A stretch of 64,000 nt of DNA from Brachionus plicatilis (Eukaryota > Rotifera > Eurotatoria > Ploima > Brachionidae), in the NCBI GenBank assembly GCA_010279815.1, contig QEOQ01000316.1, positions 1,636,193-1,700,192 of the forward strand, read 5' to 3'. The notes beneath the pieces were generated by a model. It made no database searches. It worked only from the letters and a program-made list of their open reading frames with translations, and was not told the origin of the DNA. Position numbers and translations under genes: made by a program. How positions within the stretch are numbered: the first letter of the stretch is position 1; each line of letters opens with the position of its first letter. Below are positions 1 to 11,757 of the stretch, piece by piece.

Positions 1-2210
1 CGCAAGGATCAATGCTACTAGGAGTCGATGAAGCTGCATTTGTTGAAAAAATAATTTCGCCATTATTGTCTTTTTATTAAATTTAAATTAATAAATTTTT
101 GAAAATGTCTATTTTTTTCTCATTAATCTTACCGATAAAATCATAATAGGCTCTAAAGCCATTTGAATTGACATTAGCCACTGATGAACGAAATAATACT
201 AGTAGTTCATTATCAAGGGATGTTGTGGTGTTGGGTCCTTGAGAGCAGCAGTAGCGTGGTCCGCCTTGATAAAAAATTTCCTGATTGTCCCTTATTTCAA
301 GCCAGTCTTGATCACATGGGCCGTATGTGCTCGAAAATTCACATGTTGTGGAAAATATTTTGGAAAATGTCAAGCGAACTCGGTACCCAGCAGGAGCCTA
401 TATTAATTATTAAAATTTTTTTATTAAATAATTAATAAATTATTTTTAGTAAATATTTATTTTGATTTTTTTACTTTGATAAGCCAGTTGCATGAAATAA
501 AGCCAGGATAATAAAGTGGATAATTTGGAGTCTCTAAAATTCCGGTCAAGTTGTTCATGAGGCCACCACAGAGTCCATTCGAAGGAGCCACTTGGTCACA
601 AAATTCTCCACTAAAACCATCCGGACACAAACACTTTCTACAATCTTTCGGATTTTGATAGCCTCCACGCTGACAAGGAACAGAAAAAGGACACCTATCT
701 TTAGCAAAAAAATTATTAAATTTTCAAACTTGGTTTACTTTAAAATTTACTTTGACAATAAACATTATTAGCTGTCTTAATATCACTAAAAGACAAATCG
801 TTTCGTTGACCGATAGTTCTTTGGTAGCGTTTATCTTTAGGAGTAATGGTTGCTTTATTATTAGCAGAAAAAGACTTGGAATAAATTATTTAGAAAAAAA
901 AAATTTTTTTATTTGCCATTAAAAATTTACCAAACTACCATAATGCATGTCAGATGCGAGATCATAGGGAACGCCGAATTTAGATATTTCATTGTCTGAA
1001 TATTTTTCAAAATTAATCTCACCATATCTGGCAATGTTATCACGAATAATGTCAATATAGTCGTCGCGGTCAGGCCGCGATTGCTCGTGAAAAAATCCTA
1101 ATGTGTGACCAATTTCATGCAGAACAGTTCCTCTATGGATACAACCTGGACCCAATGAGAGCTCTTGATACTTGGAATTCTTTAGGAAACCAATTGGTGA
1201 CCAGCAACCCTGACCACGTATCACTCTCAAATAGTGAGCTTGGGTGTCCACATTGAAAATTTCCCTAAATTCTAAACAAGTATTTTCTTCCCATCTTTTG
1301 AATGCGTCGCGGATAATCTTTTTCTCATTATCAGCTTTTTAGAGAAAAAAAATAGATTTTTTTAAAAGAAAAAAATATTTTTGGAAAAAATTTATTTACT
1401 GTATTTTGAGTCCAAGTGGAAGTGAATGGGCATGTACCACCTATGGACTGTGTTCCTAATTACTTTTCTTACATTGGGCTCATCGTAACTCTTTGGCAAA
1501 TATTTGCTAAATATTCGGTAAGCCTGCGGCTTTGAGAGAACAATGTCACTTTCAAATAGTCCATCGGGCGACACATCCAGTGGATTTAGATAGACTTGGT
1601 CAAAAAATTTCATTGAATCAAACCCATGTGGCTCTTGATCAGCTTTTATCTGATACAATGAAGTAAGCATGTAATTAAGAACTGTTTTGGTATCCTCTAC
1701 AGAACGACCTTTGGCTAGATTGGAAAAATCAATTGATTTTGTAGATAAAACATCATCGAACACTTCGTTTATTATGGATGCCATTCGAGCTTTTTCCTTG
1801 ACCAAGGTCAGCTTTTTTTTTAATTTTTCCAATCGGTCCACTGTTGAGTTCCGTGTGGTAGTGATTGGCGACACAGAGCTGATCACTTTAGTCTTAAATT
1901 TTCTTAAATTTTTTTCTAAACCTTTGATTGATTTTGTGGAAAGTAAAGCGGGAAAGTTGGAATAAACCGAATTGTTTATGATTTTTATCATGTCATTTTC
2001 GGACATTTCCACTGAGCTAAAGTCCTTGCCAATGGAAAATTTGTGCACTCGCTTAATCAATTTGCTCCGCTTGCCCAGTCTTTCCAACGAAGACTCGCTG
2101 GACACACACACACACAGCCAGGACAACTTATTTTTTTAATTAAATAATTAAGGAATAGAATACAAATAAAAATTAATTGTTACCATTAATAAAACACTTT
2201 TTAGTATCAT
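1..2210 (-). CDS. Secreted astacin metalloprotease with EGF and CUB domains, 3' end off the window
   Basis: Zinc endopeptidase of the astacin (M12A) family. Exons, in reading order: 2210-2184, 2126-1400, 1334-931, 874-751, 698-475, 397-133, 69-(<1); every junction is GT/AG and keeps frame. Exon 1 plus the start of exon 2 encode a signal peptide (MILKSVLLM then LSWLCVCVSS). A pro-region of about 200 residues ends in FESD, resembling the FxGD aspartate switch of astacin propeptides (Ser in place of Gly). The catalytic domain carries the zinc motif HEIGHTLGFFHEQSRPD and the Met-turn SDMHYGS. An EGF-like segment (CQRGG...CLCPDGFSGEFC) and a CUB domain (starting CGGLMNN) follow, as in nematode NAS or SPAN-type astacins. 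The exon at the left edge adds a Ser/Thr-rich stretch and a Cys, so at least one more domain is probably missing. Family call firm; physiological role unknown. Confidence 0.93.
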
Positions 2211-3537
2211 TTTATTCTAAAAAAAAGTAAAATTTTTTTTATTTTTATTAAATAAAATTTTATTGATCAAATGATATGGATAAAAATTGTGAAACCAAAA
2301 TTTATATGAGACTGTGAAAACATTTACATTTAAATTAATAAGATCAGTCTTGGCTAAGCTACCTTGTTCTAATGAGATAATCTAGTAAGAGATTAATTAA
2401 TAAAGCAAAATGATATCACGTCACGTCAAGTCTCAAACAAGACTATTTGGCAAAAAAATTTTCCCTTATCTTTGAACCGATTAAGCGACAATTAGAAACT
2501 AAAAATCAAATTTTGGCTTTTGTTTTCAGTGATATTTCTTACGGATCATTTTAAACGCGGCGTGGATGAGTGTCCTTTTGTGTATTTACTTTAGAAAATA
2601 TATGATCAATTTTCCCAACTTGTGATTAGGTTTTTTGATTGATGTAAATATTTGCTAAATTGCACGCAGTCCAAAAGACCAAATCATGTCTTAAAAGACA
2701 TATTAATTGTATAGAGGATTTGGTTACTAGTTAAGTAGATTGTAATTTGAAATTTGTGTTTTGTTTGAATTGTGGCAATACGGCCGTATTTAATAAGTCA
2801 CAATTTGAATTAAGAATATTAAATAATCAAGACCAAATTACATTTAAAAAAAATTTTTGTTCGGACTATAAAATTTTCTTGATTTTAAAAAGTTTAAGGG
2901 TCCGCTTAAAGTCAATATTTACTACCAAATATTATCCGAGAAATATCTGAGCTATTTTCTCACAATTCCACTTGCAGAAATCAATATGGTCACTAAATCA
3001 GGTCACAAAATTCATTCAAATATTAGAAAAAATTAGCTAACCAAATATTTTTTTCTCTAATTTTTAATTTTTTTTTTTATTAAATTAAAATATTTTAATT
3101 TAATCAAGAGGAATAAAGCCACTTGAAACTTTCTTGGAGTCGAACTTCCAAATTATTTTTTGAATAAATAAATAAAAAATCAGCTGCTAATAAAAACTAA
3201 AAAACAATTGACACAAGTGAGATAAATTAAAGGAAACGCTAATTTTTTTTGGCATTAAAAAACAAGCTTAAGAAGAGATTAAAATATTATTTATTAAAAG
3301 TTTTATAAGTAAAGTAGTTTATATTTGATATCTCACCACTAAAATGTACTCTTATCATGTCAAGATTTTAAACTAATAAACAAAATTGGCCTCATGTTTT
3401 ATAAACTTCCGTTGTCTATGCAAGTTTTGGACGTGCTCAGGTATGAAAATTATCAAAGCGTGCAGTTTGTTGACGGCCAAAATCGAACAAAACATATTTA
3501 AAAAATTTTTTTGCAAAAATTTATTAACAAAATAAAA
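2211..3537. other. Intergenic, AT-rich
   Basis: No exon chain, RNA gene or clear repeat recognised. The stretch holds poly-A and poly-T runs and scattered short open frames with no coding signature. The promoter of the astacin gene should lie just above 2210; I see no distinct core motif. Confidence 0.4.
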
Positions 3538-4431
3538 CTAAGAAATATTTGTGTTTATTGATTTAAAATATTTTAATTGATCGTCATATTTGATGATGTC
3601 AAGGAAAACATCCATAAGTTCACGAATGTTGAAGTAAAATTTTAGGAATGCTCCCAGTATTAAGAAAAAAATAAAAACTCTAAATAAACCTTTGGAGTAA
3701 CATAAAATTTTCGCTGTTGGAGTAAAAAATTCAGCTATTTTTTCTTCAAAAAAATTTCTTAATGAATCTAAAAATAAAAAATTCATCATTCTGGCCTTGT
3801 TGGGCACACTTTTTAAATTGTTCACATTCAAATTCAAATTGCTGCTGCAGATGGACTCTTGAAAATTTCCTCTAATAAACCGGTTGAAGTAAAGTAGCCA
3901 AAAGTAAAGATCACTAGAAAACCATACATATTTATAAAATTTTTGAACAATAATCTCAAAAAGTTCAATATCCGGAACATTTTTTTGCACGACTGGAGAT
4001 GCTTTAAGAACCGAAAGTTCCAATCTTTCAAAAATTCCATTTTTGAGTTGGTCCATGCTTGAATTATGTACCACAGAAGTAACCAAAAATTGGTGATATT
4101 GTCCGATTACTTTGGCAAAATCTCGTATGGTGTCAACTGACAAAACGCTGAAAAAAAAAAGCCAATGGTTCGGATAGAAAAGAGCCAGAGTGACCATTTG
4201 AGCCGAGTTGGTCAGTCGGTCTAAAGACATGTCCATTATGTGTCCGAATCGAGATGTTTGGTCTAGAGAGCGCGCTATTGTTCCATCATACCAATTTATC
4301 ATGCCTGATATTAAACATAAAATAAATGCGATGAATGGTCGGGTGCGCATCTTTGCCAGCATAAAAATAATTATTATTACTCGAGCATAGTTCATTAAAT
4401 TTGGAACGTAATAAATTGTTCCGGAAATCAT
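3538..4431 (-). CDS. CDP-alcohol phosphatidyltransferase, PI-synthase-like, with altered first catalytic Asp
   Basis: Single-exon gene for 297 residues. The N-terminal half resembles CDIPT (phosphatidylinositol synthase): VPNLMNYARV near residues 9-18, then the signature DG(x2)AR(x8)G(x3)D(x3)D starting at YDGTIAR and ending HIMDMSLD, then ALFYPNHW. CDIPT transfers phosphatidate from CDP-diacylglycerol to myo-inositol in the ER membrane. In the full family motif an Asp lies three residues before the DG; here that codon is AAT (NWYDG), so the first metal-binding Asp is Asn. The close paralogue at 9204-10106 keeps Asp. The protein is also longer than CDIPT (about 213 residues), with a charged insert after residue 120 and a C-terminal membrane segment. 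Several hydrophobic segments are visible. Family is secure; whether it is an active enzyme is doubtful. Lack of introns suggests origin by retroposition. Confidence 0.88.
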   Translation of the reverse strand: MISGTIYYVPNLMNYARVIIIIFMLAKMRTRPFIAFILCLISGMINWYDGTIARSLDQTSRFGHIMDMSLDRLTNSAQMVTLALFYPNHWLFFFSVLSVDTIRDFAKVIGQYHQFLVTSVVHNSSMDQLKNGIFERLELSVLKASPVVQKNVPDIELFEIIVQKFYKYVWFSSDLYFWLLYFNRFIRGNFQESICSSNLNLNVNNLKSVPNKARMMNFLFLDSLRNFFEEKIAEFFTPTAKILCYSKGLFRVFIFFLILGAFLKFYFNIRELMDVFLDIIKYDDQLKYFKSINTNIS

Positions 4432-5568
4432 TTTATCCTTACAAATAAAAAAATATTACTTGCTCACCCAACATAAAAAAGTATAATTAATAATTAAAAA
4501 AAATTATTTTTTGAACTTAATTTATTTTAGATTAAAAATGTTTAAGGGATTAAAAAAATTATGATTTGAAAAATTATTTATCAATAATGTTTACAATTAG
4601 AAATTAATTTTTTACATTTACGCTTAAATGGTTTTTAAAATTTGTTTTTGATAAAAAATTTAATTTTTCTCAGAAAACAAAAACTTTATTAACTATTAGT
4701 AAATGAAAATTTAGCATGATTTCAAGCTAACTTTTCCGCTTAAGGCTTTTTTTAATTAGTAATTCCAAATTTTAGATGACTGCGCAAATTTTGAGTTATA
4801 TTTTAAAGTTTTTAATAAGTGGAATATTAAAATGCCGATGAACACAATATTTTTTATTAACATTTTTTATGAACTGATTTTTGGATAGCGCCATGGTTAC
4901 TTAGGGTCTATTATTTGCAGATCGGACTTTTTCCTTTCAGCATTCGAATCAAGAATATGAAATAAAATAAAATTATTTTATTTATTTACAATATTTATAG
5001 AGAGAATTTAGTTCAGAAAAAAAAATTATATAAAATAGTAAGATATTTAATTTTGGCTCTTATTCATGATTTTCAAAATAGGAATTTCCTTTTCTCCGAA
5101 CTTCTTTTGGAAAATGTAACTTTTTATAAATGATATTCAAAGACAATAAATAATATTTTAATGTCAGAAAAATTATTCAAAATTTACTCTGAAAATAAAA
5201 GTTAGAACAAATTTTTCCAACATTTAAATAAAAATTTTTCATTACAAAGATTCGATGAACTTTAAACAGTACCAATCACTATTTAAATATGTTCATTTCT
5301 CAGCTAGTATTAACAAGTCGCTTGAGAAAATTCTTTTTTTTTTATAAATTTCACCTCAAAATTTATGAAAATATCTCGAAAAAAAAGCATACTAAATAAT
5401 CCAGTTAAAATTATGATTTTTTCTCAAACATTTTTAAGTAAAAAAATAAAAAGCAACACTTTATTTTAAAATTATTAATATTCAAAATCTAAAAATTAGA
5501 GTTAATAATTTTCATTTTTCAAAGATATTTAAATCTTCAATCAAGATTTGAATACTTTTCTAGTTTTT
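4432..5568. other. Intergenic, AT-rich
   Basis: Nothing recognisable beyond homopolymer-rich DNA. The gustatory-like receptor gene ends at 5569, so this also contains its 3' flank. Confidence 0.4.
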
Positions 5569-7030
5569 CTATAGTTGAGTTAAATTTTGCTTCAGTTGAC
5601 ATCTTGCTGTTTGATTAGGACTTTTCAGTTCATTAACAACAATAAAATATGTAAGTAAAGTTCCAAATATCTTGGTAAATATATAAAAAAAATCAATTTA
5701 AAAACAATTACTTACTGTCAAAATAAACTCTTTGTCTTAATAAAAGCAATAAATTAATGATTAAAATTGAAGAATCATTTAAATACTTATGTTTATCATT
5801 CCAAAAGCAGTCAAATATGGTTTACCATGAGTCAGTTTACTAATCATTAGATTAACCTTTTAATAAGTTAAAAAATTATAATGTTAATAAATAAAAACTT
5901 ACTTTAAAACATAAACTATTGTTAAATTCATCTAAATCTACTTCAAGCAAATCATCTAAAATTTCTGAAAATTTTTCTTGAACCCTTGCTGCAAATGTAA
6001 TACTCAAAATCAAGATAAACAAACAGCAAAATGTCCAAAATGGATACAGTATAGTCAGGATTCCTTGGATGCAGTTACCATTCCAATCAGTGATTATGTA
6101 AAGTAGCATTAATAAACAAGTTGTATAAATTATCAAAATAATTCCCACAAATTCTTGGTAACATTTGTTCATTAGTTGAATAGTCTTGCCAATTTTTAAG
6201 TGTTTTTTCCTCAATTCATCGAATTTATCTTCGACCTCATATCGATTCTCTTGCAAAAATTGTTTATGTGAAACCAATGTTTTGTTATTTACCAAATTTC
6301 TGAATTGGCAATTAAAATTTTTGAAAATAAAAACTGTCATTTCACAGTGGGCCAAATAGTAAGAGATAGTGATCATCCAAATAAAACTGGTATATGATAT
6401 CAGAATGTTATTGAATATCTTGTATGGGATATTATGCCTTGACCATGTTTCTTTATGAAACGGAGCCATAAATAAAGAAAATGCTTGAAAAAAATAATCA
6501 GAACCAAATAAACTAATAAAACTAGTTATCGAGTTAAATACTGCCCCTAAAAATCCAATTAAAAAATAGAATAATATTTTGAACTTTAAAATTTTAACTT
6601 TTTTGTCAGAGCATTCAGTTAAATAAAATGATAACTCATTAATTAATTGATTTTCCCTTGAATACTTTTCTTGATTAATGAAAAATATTGTTCCACTTGC
6701 CGAAGTTAGAAAGCACCATACAATGAATATAATTTTATAAACCAATTCAGCTGACAATGAATCCGACCCTCCATCCCAAAATTCGAATAAGCTAAACAAA
6801 CGAGCAAAGCTCAGCCATTGAATAATAATGACTAGCAAAGGATATGCTTTTAGAAACCATTTATCATTCTTTCTGTGAAATAGGCCTACAATTCTCATTA
6901 CTATGATAGGAAATTTCATAATATCGATATACACTGATGGGGTTGAAGAATTAAGCCCACGATTCGAAAACTTTTTGGTTTCGTTAATCGACGGAAAAAT
7001 TTTTACCCTTTTTTCCACTATTTTCAACAT
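5569..7030 (-). CDS. Gustatory-receptor-like seven-helix protein
   Basis: Exons in reading order: 7030-5903, 5856-5787, 5735-5716 (only 20 bases), 5670-5569; total 439 residues with all phases consistent. Hydrophobic segments occur near residues 57-75, 90-115, 150-175, 205-228 and 295-345, with a long charged loop before the last pair. The tail spread over the small exons reads KPYLTAFGMINI...GTLLTYFIVV. This matches the layout of the insect gustatory receptor superfamily, whose last helix carries a TYhhhhhQF-type motif; here TYFIVVNE, so the Gln-Phe is not kept. Family members are chemosensory or developmental membrane proteins, often ion channels, with the N-terminus inside the cell. It sits between two PI-synthase-like genes on the same strand. 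GRL membership is likely; ligand unknown. Confidence 0.72.
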
Positions 7031-9203
7031 AACTTAATAATTTTGTAATTAATAAATTAAATTTGACCTTTGGTAAAATAGATTTATATTTTCTTTAAAT
7101 TACCACTAAGTAATCAATCAACTTAAACTATAAACTAAAAAAATAATTCTAAGCTTATACTCAATTTTTTAGTGCATTTTAAATCTTTTCAAAATAATTA
7201 ATTATTAAAGCTATGAATGAATTTAATAAAAATTTAGATTTTCTAAATTATTAAAAGGTTTAAAAATAACAAAAACAGCTATTAAAAATCAAATGATCAT
7301 GACATTTTTCTTTATTCAGCACAATGTTTTCCATGGTATCCGTTTCGTTTATTCACTAAAATACGAACTGATCGATATTTTGAGGAGCCAAAAAAAAATT
7401 GATTGTGACATCAATTGACATTGGCAAACTAAAGGTAAATATGGACACCAATAATCAAATAAATACCTCTAAGAGTAATTTTGACTAGAAAAATTTGATA
7501 ATTTAGTATATTTAAAACCTTTTTATAACTTAAATGAATTATAATTTTTTGACTGATTTATTAATAACATTTATTAAAATAAATTTAATCAATTTCCAGT
7601 TAACTTTATTCATTTAAATTAAATAATTTGAGGCAGACATTCAGTCTGTGTAGAATGAATCAAGCAATTTAGTTTTTAATTTTAAAGCTAATGCCATTAG
7701 CTAAATTTTTTTTTTCAATATATTAATTTTTTTTTATTTTTATTTAAAAGCTAAATTTTTTTTTACTTCTAAAAAAATTAAAAAAAGATAAATCAAGAAT
7801 AAAAAAAACTTATATTGAATTTTTGATGATACTAAACTTTTAGACTTATATTTTTTCACTTTTTTTTTTCAAATTCTTTTAATAAAAAAAAAATTAAGTC
7901 AAGTACAAATTGACTTGATTAAAGTGGGTGAACATAAGCTGTTTACTTGGTTTCATTCTCGTAACTAGATTTAATCCATTAAAGCAAAAATTATATATTT
8001 TTTTTATAAAAAAATTTAATAATTTATTAAATTTGACAACTCCAATAAAATTATGAAACGATGCATCCAAAAAATTTAATTGATTAAAAAAATTAAATTT
8101 TTAATTTGTTAAAAAAATTGAATAAATGAAAATTATATTAAAGTAAAATGATGTTTTCTCTCTTTTTAAAGTCCGAACCAACACTTGTTCGAAATAAACA
8201 CTTTCAGCTGCAAAGATTGGCTAAAAAATTAAAAATGTGACCCTGTGATTGCAGTCTGTTCTTGGCTAAGTAAGTTTTTATTCACCTAACAATTCTTTAA
8301 AACTTTTACTAAATTTTTTAAGAACTTTATCATATCAAAAAATTAGAATTGAACATTCCACTTCAAAGTATTCGTCGTCCAGGTCATCCTAAATGCCCAT
8401 AGCCTAAATCATCAGCCAAATGAAACTCAAAGTGTAAATTTTTTGTGAATCAGTGTATATTAAGTATCAGATTCGGACGATCCACCTGTTCAAGAGCCAA
8501 TATCAAAAAAAATTCCTCTTGAGTAGACCCCAATCGTTACTCCACGACCCGCAGTTAAAAAAAACGCGGTAGACCAGATAAAAAAAAATAAATTAAAATA
8601 TTATTAATCATTTTATTTGAATATTATTGAATATTATACCTATGTTTAATTATTTTTGTTCTAATTTGATTTAAGTTGTATCATTAATAACTTTTTCAAA
8701 ATAAATAGTGATATAAGTTTTTTTTAACAATAATTAACAAATTTTATTAAAATTAAAAATATTCTAAAATTTCGTTAAGTTATCATATTTAAATCGAATT
8801 TTTTCCAATTTAGAGAAAATTTTTCCGCTTAAATAAAAATTGCTGCCAACTTCACTCAATAAACAATATTTTTTTTTAATATCATAATATAATTAGATAT
8901 AATTAGAAGAAAAAAATAAAATCCAGATTATAAATTCTAAAGTTTTCAAATAAAAAATACAAAGCCATCGTATCAAGATCCAGTGGCTTTAGAAGCTAAA
9001 TTTAATTTTTCTTTTAATAATTTGAATTTTTTTTGATTTTTTCAATTTATTTGTTTCATCGATTTGCTATCATTATCTTTGATAAAAGTCTAAAAATTAC
9101 CCATAGTTAATCTCAGTAATTGTGTGTTTTTTATTTAATTTTTGATTTTTGATAAAAAAACGCTTAAGTTATTAATTATTTAAAATCAAATTTAAAGATG
9201 TAA
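7031..9203. other. Intergenic, AT-rich, with a possible transposon relic
   Basis: Mostly simple AT-rich DNA with poly-T runs. The stretch 8160-8590 is less AT-rich than its surroundings and is listed separately as a possible relic. Nothing else is supported. Confidence 0.4.
8160..8590 (+). mobile_element. Possible decayed DNA-transposon fragment
   Basis: In changing frames this stretch reads pieces such as IPLQSIRRPGHPK and, at its end, RGRPDKKK followed by a stop. The first resembles the linker after a transposase helix-turn-helix, the second an AT-hook at a transposase C-terminus. Stops and frameshifts abound. Assignment is weak. Confidence 0.25.
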
Positions 9204-10106
9204 TTATTTATTGACAAAAACAAAATTTTTTAATCGATTATCATTATTTACAATAGAATACAAAACATTTACTAAATCTTGAATATTAAAATAGACTTTT
9301 AGAATTGCGCCTAAAAATAAAAAAAAAGAAATTAATTTAAACAAACTGACAAAATGGTGGACAATTTTTTTTAAAATAAAATTAACCTGAAATTCGTTTA
9401 AAAAAATTTCAATATTTCTAATTAAAAATTTGCGAAGCGGCTTTAAAAAAATAACATCTGACAAATTTCCATCCAAAGGTGGTATTCGGTTATTATTTAT
9501 GTCTTTTAATGAACAAGCACTTTTAAAACTCATTTTCAAATCATCTTTAATAACGAAGGCATTAAAATACAGCAGCCAAAAATATAAATCGCTGGAATAC
9601 CACACATAATGATAGAATTGAAGTATAAGAAATTTTTCCAAGTCAAAATTTTCATCATTCGATAATTTGGTATTGACTGTAAAATTTGTGATTTCAAGCC
9701 TTTCAAAAATATCACTCTTAATTTGAACCCCGCTCAATTTACCTACCACTGAATCTACTAAAAAATTTTGATATTGTAGGACGGCTTTGGAAAAATCCCG
9801 GATTGCGTCAACAGATTGAATTGTGAAAAAATATAACCAGTACTTGGGATAGAACAAGGCAAGAGTGACCATTTGGGCCGAGTTGGTCAGTCGGTCTAAT
9901 GACATGTCCATGATATATCCAAGTTTGGACTTTTGATTAAGGTAGCGAGCCACATCTCCGTCAAGTGAATCCATAAAACCTGAAATTAGACACAGGACAA
10001 ATGCTGAAATTGGCTTTGTTCGCATTCTGATTAGCATCAGCACCACAAATACCACTCTGACATAATTGATCACATTTGGCACGAAAAATTCGCTTCTTTC
10101 GATCAT
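9204..10106 (-). CDS. CDP-alcohol phosphatidyltransferase, PI-synthase-like, intact motif
   Basis: Single-exon gene, 300 residues, paralogue of the 3538-4431 gene. It starts with FVPNVINYVRV and carries the complete D(x2)DG(x2)AR(x8)G(x3)D(x3)D signature: DSLDGDVARY...LGYIMDMSLD. The following DRLTNSAQMVTLALFYP block is shared with the paralogue. C-terminal to the catalytic core, QFYHYVWYSSDLYFWLLYFN corresponds to the helix of CDIPT containing an F/Y-rich LLYLF stretch. Like its sister it is about 90 residues longer than CDIPT, mainly from a polar insert and a terminal hydrophobic segment. Expected reaction: CDP-diacylglycerol plus myo-inositol to phosphatidylinositol plus CMP in the ER. Substrate is inferred from resemblance to CDIPT rather than other CDP-alcohol transferases. 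Intronless, so perhaps a retrocopy lineage. Confidence 0.88.
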   Translation of the reverse strand: MIERSEFFVPNVINYVRVVFVVLMLIRMRTKPISAFVLCLISGFMDSLDGDVARYLNQKSKLGYIMDMSLDRLTNSAQMVTLALFYPKYWLYFFTIQSVDAIRDFSKAVLQYQNFLVDSVVGKLSGVQIKSDIFERLEITNFTVNTKLSNDENFDLEKFLILQFYHYVWYSSDLYFWLLYFNAFVIKDDLKMSFKSACSLKDINNNRIPPLDGNLSDVIFLKPLRKFLIRNIEIFLNEFQVNFILKKIVHHFVSLFKLISFFLFLGAILKVYFNIQDLVNVLYSIVNNDNRLKNFVFVNK

Positions 10107-11184
10107 TGTGAAAAAATCTTGTTAATTTAGAAAATTTAAAAAACACATTTTATACTGAAAAAAATTTCTTTGTCATAAAACAAGTTTAAATTTTTATCAA
10201 GTTGAAAAAAAAAAGAGATAAAATTTTAAAAAATATATGCACACTTGTTTCTCTTGGTAATTATGTAAAATTTTTTTGCTAATAAGTCAAACAATTATTT
10301 ACAAATATTTATTTCTTTGTCAAATATTAAAAGATGTTTATTTTAGATATTTCATGAAATATCTTGATGTTCGTATCGATTTTTAAATTGAATCTATCTA
10401 AATACCAATTCAATTTGCATGCAGCATGATTATTTAGACGATCAAAGCCTAATTATGAAGAAAAGATAAAAGTTTTTTTGTTTGAGTGCACTCTGGGAGT
10501 TATATCATCTAATTTATATTCTTTTTAAAGATAAAAAATTCAAATTTATTAACTTGAAGAAAAAAATCAATAAAGCTCATTTTCTAGTTAATCTTATAAA
10601 AATTTTATAGCAAACAAATCTATCTTAAAACTAAATGAAGAGCTTGTTTGAAGAAATTTTTTTGAAGAAAATATTACAACCATTGTTCGGATTAGCTTCT
10701 CGAGTTAGAATTGGTTTTTCAAAGCGTTGAATTTTGTAAATTTTAACATTTAAAAATTAGTATGATTTGTTCACTTCAATCTAAAATCAAGATTCTAAAA
10801 AAAGTAAAAATGATTTACAATCAAGTTAAATTCTTTCAAGCTCGATTTATTCAATTAATATGTAACAAATTATTAATTTAGACCTTTGTATTATAAATTA
10901 TTTTTTTAACTAAAAGATTTTTTATCTTTTTTGACATTAATAAAACAGATCAAAAAATTAGAAGAAGATTCTTGTTTCTTCTAATTCAAGTTTTAGAATT
11001 CATCTAGGTCTTGTTTGAAGATTGATGCAAATATTTTACTAAGGATCGCTTTTACAGCATTCATAATATTTTCTCAACATACACAAAAATCTCTCTTTAT
11101 TTATGACTTTTTCAAAACTTTTTTGAACTTAATTCAGATTTTTTAATAAAAATAATCAACAAATTTTTTCAAAGAATTTATTAA
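10107..11184. other. Intergenic, AT-rich
   Basis: No gene, RNA or clear repeat seen. It separates the second PI-synthase-like gene from the end of the insulin-like peptide gene. Confidence 0.4.
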
Positions 11185-11757
11185 TCAATAACAATATTTG
11201 TCTAATTGATTTGGTTTACATTCATTGTAACAACACTCATTTACAATTCCGAGTGAATCGTCCACGACATTTTCTTATTAGAAATTTTTTTTAATTTTAT
11301 TTTTCAAATAATTTTTCAAATATTTACCTTTTGATAATTCCCTCTTGTAAATGACACTAACCAAGTCCAAATCGGTCTCAGGAATGTACACACTGGTTTG
11401 TTTGATGTAAATGCAGTAATATTCGACCAAATAGTACAAAGCTTCACCACAATACTGTCCAGACTTGTTGCTCCTCACATTTTCAGTATTGAAAAAATTT
11501 TGATAAAAATACTCATTTTCAAAAGAACGTTTGTTTCTAAGAAATTTTTTTATTTTTTTTTTATTTTTTCTAATTCTGAACTTCATTTGGTTCAAATTGT
11601 TAAATTTTTTTACATTCAAAGAGACATCTCTGAATGTGTCCGGCATTATGATTTCATTGCTTAAAATGGCTTGACTTGAAGAAGTGACTACATTGGCTAC
11701 CATTGATTGAAATAATTTTACCACCAAAAGCATAAACAGATAAAAAGACCGGTTCAT
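11185..11757 (-). CDS. Insulin-like peptide precursor
   Basis: Two exons, 11757-11328 and 11273-11185, phase 1 junction, 172 residues. Begins with a hydrophobic signal peptide (MNRSFYLFMLLVVKLFQ). A basic pro-stretch ends in RNKR, a likely furin site. The B-chain reads YCGEALYYLVEYYC, with 11 residues between the cysteines as in insulin. A connecting segment with a KR site follows, then the A-chain GIVNECCYNECKPNQLDKYC, spaced CC-x3-C-x8-C. All six canonical cysteines are present; no extra pair is seen. The A-chain lies wholly in exon 2, so the intron falls in the connecting peptide, as in many insulin genes. It would be a secreted hormone acting through an insulin-type receptor. The long stretch (about 70 residues) between signal peptide and B-chain is unusual. 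Call is firm; orthology to a particular ILP is not claimed. Confidence 0.93.

Noticed and set aside
2747..2950. 67-residue open frame on plus
   Set aside because: AT-driven composition, no ATG context, no homology, no splice partners.
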